DNA of 5,206 nucleotides, from NCBI GenBank assembly GCA_019322385.1, contig JAHWIS010000073.1:1-5206 (forward strand), written 5' to 3'. The number at the start of each line of letters is the position of its first letter. Within the stretch, counting starts at the first letter, position 1. The DNA is from Candidatus Woesearchaeota archaeon (GTDB lineage Archaea; Nanobdellota; Nanobdellia; Woesearchaeales; UBA11576). Position numbers and translations under genes: made by a program. This document shows positions 1-4,196 of this stretch, piece after piece. The notes beneath the pieces were generated by a model. That model ran no database searches. It saw only the letters and a list, made by a program, of their open reading frames with translations, and was not told the origin of the DNA.

Positions 1-197
1 ACTCACCCTTCTCGCGAAAGGCTTCGCACCCATCATCCTCCACTGAGGTGGCTTCGTTTCTGAGCTGTTGCCGCAGGTTTCCCTGCCTCACTTCCATGAG
101 TGGCCACAAAAGTGGGCGGACTTTCCTCAGCTTCCGAAGGAAGATGAGGCCAGCAACCGTTAGGTTGCGCTGCCTCAGCGATCCAATGGAATCCGTT
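1..197 (-). ncRNA. rnpB: RNase P RNA (archaeal type), 3' part missing
   Basis: Catalytic RNA of RNase P, which removes 5' leaders from pre-tRNAs. On the minus strand the conserved P4/CR-I block GAGGAAAGTCCGCCC lies at 128-114. Ahead of it are nested hairpins of the P2/P3 kind: GCAACC..GGTTGC inside TGAGGC..GCCTCA, then CTTCC-TTCG-GGAAG. Downstream are the hairpin GCAGG-GAAA-CCTGC and the block AACAGCTCAGAAACGA (about 70-55), matching the P12 / CR-III region. The conserved 3' half of P4 and the partner of P1 would lie beyond base 1, so the gene is partial. The 5' end is inferred from a TATA box at 219-226 and is uncertain by about 10 bases. The open frame at 48-236 on the other strand is a shadow of this RNA. 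Confidence 0.9.
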
Positions 198-218
198 AGT
201 CAAATAGCAGTCCTACAG

Positions 219-226
219 TATAATAT
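219..226 (-). promoter_or_regulatory. TATA box of the RNase P RNA gene
   Basis: Minus strand reads ATATTATA, centred about 25 bases before the inferred RNA start near 197. It faces away from the secG promoter, so the region 198-308 is a divergent intergenic promoter region. Confidence 0.55.
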
Positions 227-274
227 TGTTCTGTGATTATTTAAAAACTTAACCCTTCCACACCAACCCACAAT

Positions 275-284
275 CTTTAAATAC
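275..284 (+). promoter_or_regulatory. TATA box of secG-nac
   Basis: CTTTAAATAC matches the archaeal TATA consensus. Initiation 25-28 bases downstream would fall at about 303-309, right at the secG ATG (309), so the transcript is probably leaderless or nearly so. The pyrimidine-rich spacer has no Shine-Dalgarno motif. Confidence 0.65.
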
Positions 285-308
285 ATCCCCTTTCTCCCAA
301 CACATACC

Positions 309-488
309 ATGGCAAAACCAGGAAAAGTCAATCTTCCATCTGGTATGGGTGGTCTGACTAGATATTTTGACGACTATACTTCTAACATAGAGCTTAAGCC
401 AGGCCATATAATCATAATGGCAGCAGTGATAGTGGTTCTTGTGATACTTCTGCATCTTCAGGGAAATGCCCTGTTGGGTCTAGGATAA
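309..488 (+). CDS. secG: Preprotein translocase subunit SecG / Sec61-beta
   Basis: A 59-aa small subunit of the SecYE-beta protein-conducting channel. It is a tail-anchored membrane protein with a cytosolic N-terminus. The N-terminal half reads MAKPGKVNLPSGMGGLTRYF and is followed by DDYTSNIELKPGH; the short P-S-G-x-G-G-L-x-R-Y/F-F segment plus an 'I-x-L-K-P' step before one membrane helix is the archaeal Sec61-beta pattern. The helix covers about residues 34-51 and the tail QGNALLGLG is short. Length is normal for archaea (50-60 aa). The ATG at 309 is chosen because it starts the family motif and sits just downstream of a TATA box. nac begins one base after the stop, indicating co-transcription. 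Confidence 0.9.
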   Translation: MAKPGKVNLPSGMGGLTRYFDDYTSNIELKPGHIIIMAAVIVVLVILLHLQGNALLGLG

Positions 489-489
489 A

Positions 490-828
490 ATGATGCCTGG
501 AATGAATCCTAGGAAGATGGCCCAGATGATGAAGAAGATGGGTATCCAGCAGACTGAGATAGACGCTACAGAGGTCATCATCAAGACACCAGACAAGGAG
601 CTCGTGATAACCGACCCGCAGGTCTCGAAAGTGAACATGATGGGCCAGGAGACCCTCCAGATTGTAGGGGCTATCCATGAAAGGGAGATAGAGACAGAAC
701 CAGACATAAGCGAGGATGACATAAAGACTGTCATGGAGCAGGCCAATGTCTCTGAAGAGCAGGCTAAGGCAGCAATAGAAGAGCACAAGGGAGACCTCGC
801 CGCCGCGATAATGTCGCTTCAGAAGTAA
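490..828 (+). CDS. nac: Nascent polypeptide-associated complex protein (archaeal NAC)
   Basis: Ribosome-associated chaperone that binds nascent chains at the exit tunnel; archaeal NAC acts as a homodimer. The 112-aa product opens with MMPGMNPRKMAQMMKKMGI, the hallmark N-terminus of archaeal NAC. The NAC beta-barrel follows at about residues 20-65 (EVIIKTPDKELVITDPQV, then GQETLQIVG). An acidic linker (EREIETEP) leads to a C-terminal UBA domain at about 73-112 (ISEDDIKTVMEQ, VSEEQAKAAIEEHKGDLAAAIMSL). Full length with no missing part. It lies one base after secG, in a two-gene unit joining exit-tunnel chaperone and translocon subunit. The start context is ATAAAATG with no Shine-Dalgarno site. 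Either of the first two Met codons (490, 493) could serve. Confidence 0.96.
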   Translation: MMPGMNPRKMAQMMKKMGIQQTEIDATEVIIKTPDKELVITDPQVSKVNMMGQETLQIVGAIHEREIETEPDISEDDIKTVMEQANVSEEQAKAAIEEHKGDLAAAIMSLQK

Positions 829-840
829 TTGGGCAATCTA

Positions 841-848
841 TTTATACT
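841..848 (+). promoter_or_regulatory. Candidate TATA box for the paired helical-protein genes
   Basis: TTTATACT lies in an AT-rich 35-base spacer after nac. Initiation about 25 bases downstream would land at 866-872, over the two candidate ATGs (864 and 870), so a leaderless message is plausible. It may be a secondary promoter within a longer operon. Confidence 0.4.
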
Positions 849-863
849 ATTTCTATACAATAT

Positions 864-1331
864 ATGCAGATGGAGTCTTCAGAAGATCTCAGAGAGAGGG
901 CGAGGAGAAGCTTGCAGGTCGCTGAGCAGATGCTCAGCAAGACATACCCGATTGTCAATGATCCTAAGCTGATTCTGGCGATTGCAGAGGACATCTACGC
1001 TGCCTTGACAAGCAGCATGACAGCCCTGCTGGTGAAAAAGCAGGAAAAAATGCAGATATCAGATGATTTCAGCTCAATATTCACTGCTTTCCAGCAGATA
1101 GCACCTGACCTAAGCTTCCAGCAGGATGACTTAGAAATCATAAAAGAGCTCAGCACTATCATTGCAGAGCATAAGGATAGTCCTGTCGAGTTCCCTAGAA
1201 AGGACAAGTTTATAATCTGTGACAATGAATATAAGTGCACTACAATAACAATTGACGATATGAAAAGTTATTTATTTAGGGCCAGATTATTCGTTGAGAA
1301 GGTCAATGATGCATTGGACAAGGAACAGTAA
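864..1331 (+). CDS. Uncharacterised helical protein, first of a tandem pair
   Basis: A 155-aa soluble protein of unknown function with no signal peptide or membrane segment. Predicted layout by eye: an N-terminal charged helix (residues 6-27, ERARRSLQVAEQML), a long helix (about 34-60, LILAIAEDIYAALTSSMTALLVKK), mid-region helices (67-102), then EFPRKDKFIICDNEYKCTTITIDD (109-132), which looks like a short beta hairpin, and a last helix (132-152). The downstream gene has the same order of elements, so the two look like diverged duplicates. I recall similar small proteins in Woesearchaeota-like genomes but cannot name a family. The overall pattern recalls HEPN-type helical bundles, but no RxxxxH motif is present. 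The start is ATG 864 or 870; the latter gives MESSEDLRE. The next gene begins two bases after the stop. Confidence 0.85.
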   Translation: MQMESSEDLRERARRSLQVAEQMLSKTYPIVNDPKLILAIAEDIYAALTSSMTALLVKKQEKMQISDDFSSIFTAFQQIAPDLSFQQDDLEIIKELSTIIAEHKDSPVEFPRKDKFIICDNEYKCTTITIDDMKSYLFRARLFVEKVNDALDKEQ

Positions 1332-1333
1332 GA

Positions 1334-1795
1334 ATGACTGATTACATGGATGAGGCAAAGGAAGAGCTCAAGAGGGCAGATCACCTGATTTTCGTTAGTT
1401 TGAAGTATACCAGGACCTGCGATGTCATAAAGCATGTCGTGGATAGACTCATAAACTGCATCGATTTCACATTCACAGGTCTCCTAGAGCACCTGAAAGA
1501 GCAAGGCAAGGTGGAGGAAGTGCCCACAGCACCGATTCCAAAGGCAAACCTTGTCAAGCAGCTGTTCCCGGATGACGAGTTCATCCCAGAGTTCGCTGAT
1601 TTCTTCATAAGACTGAGAAAGATAAGCAAAGCAGAATTCACAAGGGCGTGTGAATTCCGCAGACACGTCACCATGACTGTTGTCGTCGAGGAAGAGGTAA
1701 TCAAGATCGACATCGACAACATAACTGAATACTTCAAGCGCACCAAGGAGTTCTTTGCACATGTCCAGGACATAATATCGCCGCCAACAGAATGA
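1334..1795 (+). CDS. Uncharacterised helical protein, second of a tandem pair
   Basis: A 153-aa soluble protein of unknown function, translationally linked (2-base gap) to its upstream homologue. Elements: N-terminal helix (residues 3-20, EAKEELKRADHLIF), then YTRTCDVIKHVVDRLINCIDFTFTGLL (25-51), a proline-containing loop (63-70), helices to about 97, CEFRRH followed by a strand pair VTMTVVVEEEVIKIDI (106-127), and a terminal helix ITEYFKRTKEFFAHVQDII. Aligned with the upstream protein, the EF-R box, the strand pair, the 'I-D-I/D-D' turn and the final Y-[LF]-x-R-x-[RK]-x-F-x-x-x-V helix fall in the same order. A heterodimer is a reasonable inference. The stop TGA at 1793 is followed by a long open stretch in another frame (1776-1958), which may be a lost C-terminal extension. 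Confidence 0.86.
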   Translation: MTDYMDEAKEELKRADHLIFVSLKYTRTCDVIKHVVDRLINCIDFTFTGLLEHLKEQGKVEEVPTAPIPKANLVKQLFPDDEFIPEFADFFIRLRKISKAEFTRACEFRRHVTMTVVVEEEVIKIDIDNITEYFKRTKEFFAHVQDIISPPTE

Positions 1796-1803
1796 TTCTC
1801 AAG

Positions 1804-1938
1804 CAACGCCGCCTCCGCCTAGCGAGCTGATGCAAGAAGTAGCAGAAATGATCGCAGTTGGGCAGACAGAAGCAGAAACTTACGCAGAGCGAGCGCGAGG
1901 CGGCGTTGCGGCAAGCGCGCCTCCGCCTAACGAGTTGA
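1804..1938 (+). repeat. GC-rich element with 21-bp direct repeats and an inverted internal copy
   Basis: A 21-bp unit at 1810-1830 recurs at 1918-1938 with 19 of 21 identities (consensus CGCCTCCGCCTARCGAGYTGA). Between them, 1897-1908 (GAGGCGGCGTTG) is the exact complement of 1804-1815 (CAACGCCGCCTC). Its first six bases can also pair with CGCCTC at 1918-1923 across a 15-base loop. The middle arm could therefore fold back on either repeat but not both. The stretch is visibly richer in G+C than its surroundings. No transposase or target duplication is visible. Confidence 0.6.
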
Positions 1939-1949
1939 CCCTAAGAAAC

Positions 1950-1958
1950 CTTTATTAA
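1950..1958 (+). promoter_or_regulatory. TATA box of the four-helix membrane protein gene
   Basis: CTTTATTAA is preceded by the purine-rich AAGAAAC, a plausible TFB-binding element. Its centre is about 27 bases before the ATG at 1981, which predicts a leaderless transcript and supports that start. Confidence 0.6.
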
Positions 1959-1980
1959 TGCCTATCTCTTCCGCAGACAC

Positions 1981-2523
1981 ATGCCGAAAAGCCTACGTCA
2001 CAGGTTGCTTGAAAAGGGGTGGTCAGAGCAAGAGATAGAGAAGACCATGAGCCTCATGTATTCTGAAGACAAGAGGACAAAGCAGGCAGGCTTTGTAAAG
2101 GCGACGCATCCTATTATATACTGGGTCGGTCTCGTGGTAGCGATCATAGGCAATCTGCTTCTGGCAGTGACATTAATACCTTTCCTGATGATTCTCAACT
2201 CAATCCAGCTCTACATCATCCTCGGTATTGTCGGCTTTGTATTCGGAGGCCTTTTCAATGTCATCCTAAAGGACATAGAGCAAGTCGACCAGACACATCA
2301 TGTCGTCGCAGGGATATTCATACCAGCGATTGCGCTGATAACAGTATACATCATGACCACCGTCGCCAACAGGTTCAATGAGGTCATAAACAACCCAAAC
2401 CCTCATAACGCAATAATCCTGAGCATAATCTATCTCGTCTGCTTCAGCGCGCCGTATTTCATCTACAAGATAAAGGACCTGGTGTGGCACAAGAAACAGA
2501 AAGCTCCGCCAGCAGCTGCCTGA
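1981..2523 (+). CDS. Uncharacterised four-helix membrane protein
   Basis: A 180-aa integral membrane protein of unknown function. Residues 1-42 are polar and cytosolic-looking and contain LLEKGWSEQEIEKTMSLM, a short amphipathic helix-turn-helix of the 'G-[YW]-S-x-x-E-I' sort often placed at the ends of small archaeal membrane proteins. Hydrophobic segments are at about 44-70, 75-96, 107-129 and 144-164. The loop after the second contains KDIEQVDQTHH, and the C-tail is basic then PPAAA. Charges flanking the helices fit both ends in the cytosol. No catalytic motif or cofactor ligand set was seen, so no function is assigned. The gene appears monocistronic: it has its own TATA box upstream and a terminator-like palindrome downstream. 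Confidence 0.88.
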   Translation: MPKSLRHRLLEKGWSEQEIEKTMSLMYSEDKRTKQAGFVKATHPIIYWVGLVVAIIGNLLLAVTLIPFLMILNSIQLYIILGIVGFVFGGLFNVILKDIEQVDQTHHVVAGIFIPAIALITVYIMTTVANRFNEVINNPNPHNAIILSIIYLVCFSAPYFIYKIKDLVWHKKQKAPPAAA

Positions 2524-2565
2524 AAACACAAAGTCAAATATTCTCAAAAATAAAGTAAATTAAAG

Positions 2566-2585
2566 TTACATATATGTAATTTTTT
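2566..2585 (+). terminator. Palindrome plus T-run terminator
   Basis: A perfect 14-base palindrome TTACATATATGTAA (2566-2579) is followed directly by six T (2580-2585). Flanking ATTAAA (2559-2564) and TTTAAT (2583-2588) can extend the stem. It lies 42 bases after the membrane-protein stop and before the tRNA promoter. In archaea the T-run is the main signal, so the hairpin's role is uncertain. Confidence 0.55.
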
Positions 2586-2618
2586 AATATAAATACACAG
2601 AACAGATCAAGCAAAACC

Positions 2619-2626
2619 TTTATAAG
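2619..2626 (+). promoter_or_regulatory. TATA box of the tRNA-His gene
   Basis: TTTATAAG is preceded by GCAAAACC, a good BRE-like context. Expected initiation at about 2646-2650 leaves a short leader of 6-10 bases for RNase P to remove before the tRNA at 2656. Confidence 0.65.
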
Positions 2627-2694
2627 AGAAGCTCATAACCCCAAATATCCAATATGGCGGTAGTGGTGTAACCTGGCAGCACAAAGGACTGTGG

Positions 2695-2718
2695 AGCCAT
2701 AATAACACTTTTGCAGAA
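2695..2718 (+). other. tRNA-His intron 1, position 37/38 (24 nt)
   Basis: Exon CTGT (2689-2692) pairs with intron GCAG (2713-2716) to give the 4-bp central helix. The 3-base bulges are GGA (2693-2695) and AAA (2717-2719), with cleavage after the second base of each. The outer helix is the anticodon stem. The inner stem beyond the first bulge is weak, so this is a relaxed bulge-helix-loop rather than a full bulge-helix-bulge. Confidence 0.8.
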
Positions 2719-2739
2719 ATCCTTCAGTCCGGGTTCAAA

Positions 2740-2776
2740 ATCAATTCCCAGCATCCTGCTGAGTTTTGCATGAAAT
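2740..2776 (+). other. tRNA-His intron 2, inside the T-loop, position 59/60 (37 nt)
   Basis: TTCA (2734-2737) pairs perfectly with TGAA (2771-2774) as the 4-bp central helix. The bulges are AAA (2738-2740) and ATT (2775-2777). Cutting after the second base of each restores T-loop TTCAAAT. The T-stem is the outer helix. The intron body folds through CAGCA (2749-2753) with TGCTG (2757-2761), and CAA (2742-2744) with TTG (2766-2768). Confidence 0.82.
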
Positions 2777-2814
2777 TCCCGGCTACCGCCCTTTCCAATA
2801 ACACAATTCAATAG

Positions 2815-2824
2815 CTTTATATAC
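2815..2824 (+). promoter_or_regulatory. TATA box of the rps13 operon
   Basis: CTTTATATAC is the closest match to the archaeal consensus in the window. Initiation is expected at about 2842-2850, leaving a leader of roughly 115 bases before rps13. Weaker AT-rich stretches at 2886-2914 could hold a second promoter. Confidence 0.65.
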
Positions 2825-2846
2825 AATCCAGATTTCAAAATCATCA

Positions 2847-2962
2847 GTCAAAAACCCGAGTTCAGAGGCTTTTTGGGCGCATATAGGGTTTTAATCAAGT
2901 ATTTTGATTAAATACTGCGTTCTAAGCCCGTTTAAGCTCGATAAAGCCCGATTCATACTAAA
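2847..2962 (+). promoter_or_regulatory. Structured 5' leader of the rps13 operon
   Basis: A two-tier hairpin is visible. The outer stem pairs 2875-2881 (GGGCGCA) with 2916-2922 (TGCGTTC), with two G-U pairs. The inner stem is a perfect 9-bp arm pair, 2890-2898 (TTTAATCAA) with 2904-2912, around a 5-base loop. GGCTT (2867-2871) could instead pair with AAGCC in either of two downstream repeats. A long leader is notable where other transcripts here look leaderless, and it could carry ribosomal-protein feedback control. The 5' boundary is estimated from the TATA box. Confidence 0.4.
2921..2950 (+). repeat. Three 10-base tandem repeats ahead of rps13
   Basis: TCTAAGCCCG, TTTAAGCTCG and ATAAAGCCCG lie head to tail with exact 10-base phasing, ending 12 bases before the rps13 ATG. 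The shared core is AAGCYCG. Spacing of one DNA turn would suit a protein binding one face of the helix, and in RNA the cores could pair with GGCTT at 2867-2871. Confidence 0.6.
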
Positions 2963-3514
2963 ATGGCAGAAAAAAACATACCAGAAAGGGATTTCAGGCA
3001 TATAGTGAGGATAGCGAACACAGATCTAGACGGTTCTAAACCGCTTTATCATGCCCTGAACAAGATAAAAGGAGTAAGTTTCATGTTTGCAAATGCATTA
3101 TGCATATTCTCTGACATCGACAGGAACAAGAAGGCAGGACACCTCACTTCCGACGAGGTAAGTAAGCTGGACAGCATGCTGAAAGACCCTCTCAAGTTTG
3201 GCTTCCCTGTCTGGATGCTCAACAGGAGAAAGGATGTCGAGACCGGCGCTGATAAGCATCTGCTGGGTGCAGATCTTAGGTGGCAGATTGAGAACGATGT
3301 CAAGCTGATGAAGAAGATACGCTCATACAAGGGCGTAAGGCACATGTCAGGACTTCCTGTGAGAGGACAGAAGACAAAAGGCAACTTCAGGAAGAAGAAA
3401 GGGAAAGGCAAGAGTCTTGGCGTGCAGAGAAAGAAGCCCGCAGGAGGCAAGGGCGGCGCAGCCAAAGCAGGAGCTAAAGGTGGCTCAAAAGGCGGTGCCA
3501 AAGGTAAGAAATAA
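2963..3514 (+). CDS. rps13: Small-subunit ribosomal protein uS13
   Basis: uS13 sits in the head of the 30S subunit and contacts P-site tRNA and the B1 bridges to 50S. Residues 10-36 (DFRHIVRIANTDLDGSKPLYHALNKIKG) are the archaeal/eukaryotic N-terminus with the helix-two-turn-helix entry. KIRSYKGVRHMSGLPVRGQKTKGNFR (118-143) is the family signature. The 183-aa chain is longer than the common 145-155 aa because of a C-terminal tail of about 35 residues made of Lys, Gly and Ala (KPAGGKGGAAKAGAKGG..), which probably contacts rRNA or tRNA. The start is ATG in AAAATGG context. It is the first gene of the operon and is followed after 11 bases by rps4. Confidence 0.97.
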   Translation: MAEKNIPERDFRHIVRIANTDLDGSKPLYHALNKIKGVSFMFANALCIFSDIDRNKKAGHLTSDEVSKLDSMLKDPLKFGFPVWMLNRRKDVETGADKHLLGADLRWQIENDVKLMKKIRSYKGVRHMSGLPVRGQKTKGNFRKKKGKGKSLGVQRKKPAGGKGGAAKAGAKGGSKGGAKGKK

Positions 3515-3525
3515 TCACGATCAAA

Positions 3526-4194
3526 ATGGGAGATCCAAAAAGACACAAGAAAAAGTATTCAGCACCTGCTCATCCATGGCAGAAGGCCAGGATAGAGGAA
3601 GAGAAGGAGCTGTTAAAGGAATACGGCTTCAAGAACAAGAACGAGATATGGAAGATGGTATCTTTCCTCAGGGCAGCTGCTGCCCAGGCCAAGAAGCTGG
3701 TCACGCTGTCAGGGCCTCAGGCTGAAAAGGAGAAGGAGCTTCTGCTATCAAGGCTCAAGCGATACGGCCTTCTTTCACCAGAAGCAGGTCTTGCAGACAT
3801 ACTGTCGATATCTCTGCGGGATGTCCTCGAGAGAAGGCTCCAGACACAGGTCTATAAGAAGAACCTTGCGAACAGCGTCAATCAGTCAAGGCAGTTCATA
3901 ACTCATGAGCACGTCTGCATAGGAGGAAGGGTCATTACCTCCCCATCATATCTTGTCTCAATCAGCGAGGAGAGCCAGATAAGCTTCAGGCACAGCTCGC
4001 ACCTTAGTGATACTGAACATCCTGAAAGGATTGCAGCAAGGAAAGTAAAGGAAAAGGAATCAAAAGAAAAGGTCCTCGATAAGGAAGAAGACAAGAAGGA
4101 CAAGAAGGATAAGAAGCCTACAAGAAAAGCTAGGCCAGCAAGAAAGGAAAGGCCTGCAGGTAAAGGAAAGCCAAAGCCAAGGAGCAAGAAGTGA
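3526..4194 (+). CDS. rps4: Small-subunit ribosomal protein uS4
   Basis: uS4 is a primary binder of 16S rRNA at the five-way junction that nucleates the 30S body. The archaeal N-terminus GDPKRHKKKYSAPAHPWQKARIEEE is complete. A helical segment EYGFKNKNEIWKMVSFLRAAAAQAKKL (32-58) follows. The S4 RNA-binding domain spans about 100-150 (DVLERRLQTQVYKK, SRQFITHEHVCIGGRVITSPSYLV). From about residue 170 the tail is nearly all charged (KVKEKESKEK, DKKDKKDKK, then RKARPARKERPAGKGKPKPRSKK), which takes the protein to 222 aa against about 160-180 in most archaea. The stop overlaps a GTG that could start rps11, but an ATG three bases past the stop is preferred there. Confidence 0.97.
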   Translation: MGDPKRHKKKYSAPAHPWQKARIEEEKELLKEYGFKNKNEIWKMVSFLRAAAAQAKKLVTLSGPQAEKEKELLLSRLKRYGLLSPEAGLADILSISLRDVLERRLQTQVYKKNLANSVNQSRQFITHEHVCIGGRVITSPSYLVSISEESQISFRHSSHLSDTEHPERIAARKVKEKESKEKVLDKEEDKKDKKDKKPTRKARPARKERPAGKGKPKPRSKK

Positions 4195-4196
4195 AA

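Larger units (their letters stand above)
1776..1958 (+). other. Open frame after the helical-protein gene; possible frameshifted C-terminal extension
   Basis: This frame is open from just after a TAA at 1773 to the TAA at 1956. Entering it at the end of the preceding gene would turn ..ISPPTE-stop into PPTE followed by NDSQATPPPPSEL, then a helix-like MQEVAEMIAVGQTEAETYAE, then a second APPPNEL and a short end. One extra base near 1790-1794 would join the frames. Alternatively, an isolated 42-aa reading frame begins at ATG 1830. Against coding: CGA and GCG codons are unlike the AGG/AGA-rich neighbours, there is no promoter or ribosome site, and the last codons lie inside the next gene's TATA box. 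Confidence 0.3.
2656..2790 (+). tRNA. tRNA-His(GUG) with two introns
   Basis: The acceptor is an 8-bp stem, GGCGGTAG (2656-2663) with CTACCGCC (2783-2790). The extra G-1:C73 pair is the identity mark of histidine tRNA. T8 and G9 precede the D-arm GTGT-AACCTGGCA-GCAC (2666-2682). The anticodon stem AAGGA (2684-2688) pairs with TCCTT (2720-2724), and the loop CTGTGG gives anticodon GTG at 2691-2693. The T-stem is CCGGG (2729-2733) with CCCGG (2778-2782). Removing 2695-2718 and 2740-2776 leaves a 74-base molecule (with G-1) that has an ordinary 7-base anticodon loop and T-loop TTCAAAT, A15-T48 and G18G19. CCA is not encoded. Splicing would be by the archaeal tRNA endonuclease. Confidence 0.93.

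Noticed and set aside
48..236. 62-aa plus-strand reading frame
   Set aside because: It lies antisense over the conserved RNase P RNA core, its composition is Ser/Cys/Arg-rich as expected from structured RNA, and there is no family resemblance.
412..788. Two overlapping minus-strand reading frames opposite nac
   Set aside because: The plus strand encodes an unmistakable full-length NAC, and the minus-strand products have no recognisable features.
1810..1938. Integron-type attC site, because GCCTAAC/GTTAGGC core-like heptamers appear
   Set aside because: The core-like heptamers are in direct, not inverted, orientation; only one matches fully, and no integrase or cassette gene is nearby.
2620..2844. 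74-aa minus-strand reading frame
   Set aside because: It covers the tRNA-His gene on the opposite strand, whose structure fully explains the sequence.
2841..2865. C/D box small RNA on the minus strand (TGATGA at 2846-2841)
   Set aside because: No D or D' box (CTGA) at the needed distance downstream and no terminal stem.
2921..2950. CRISPR array
   Set aside because: Three abutting 10-base repeats with no spacers are unlike CRISPR repeats of 24-37 bases.
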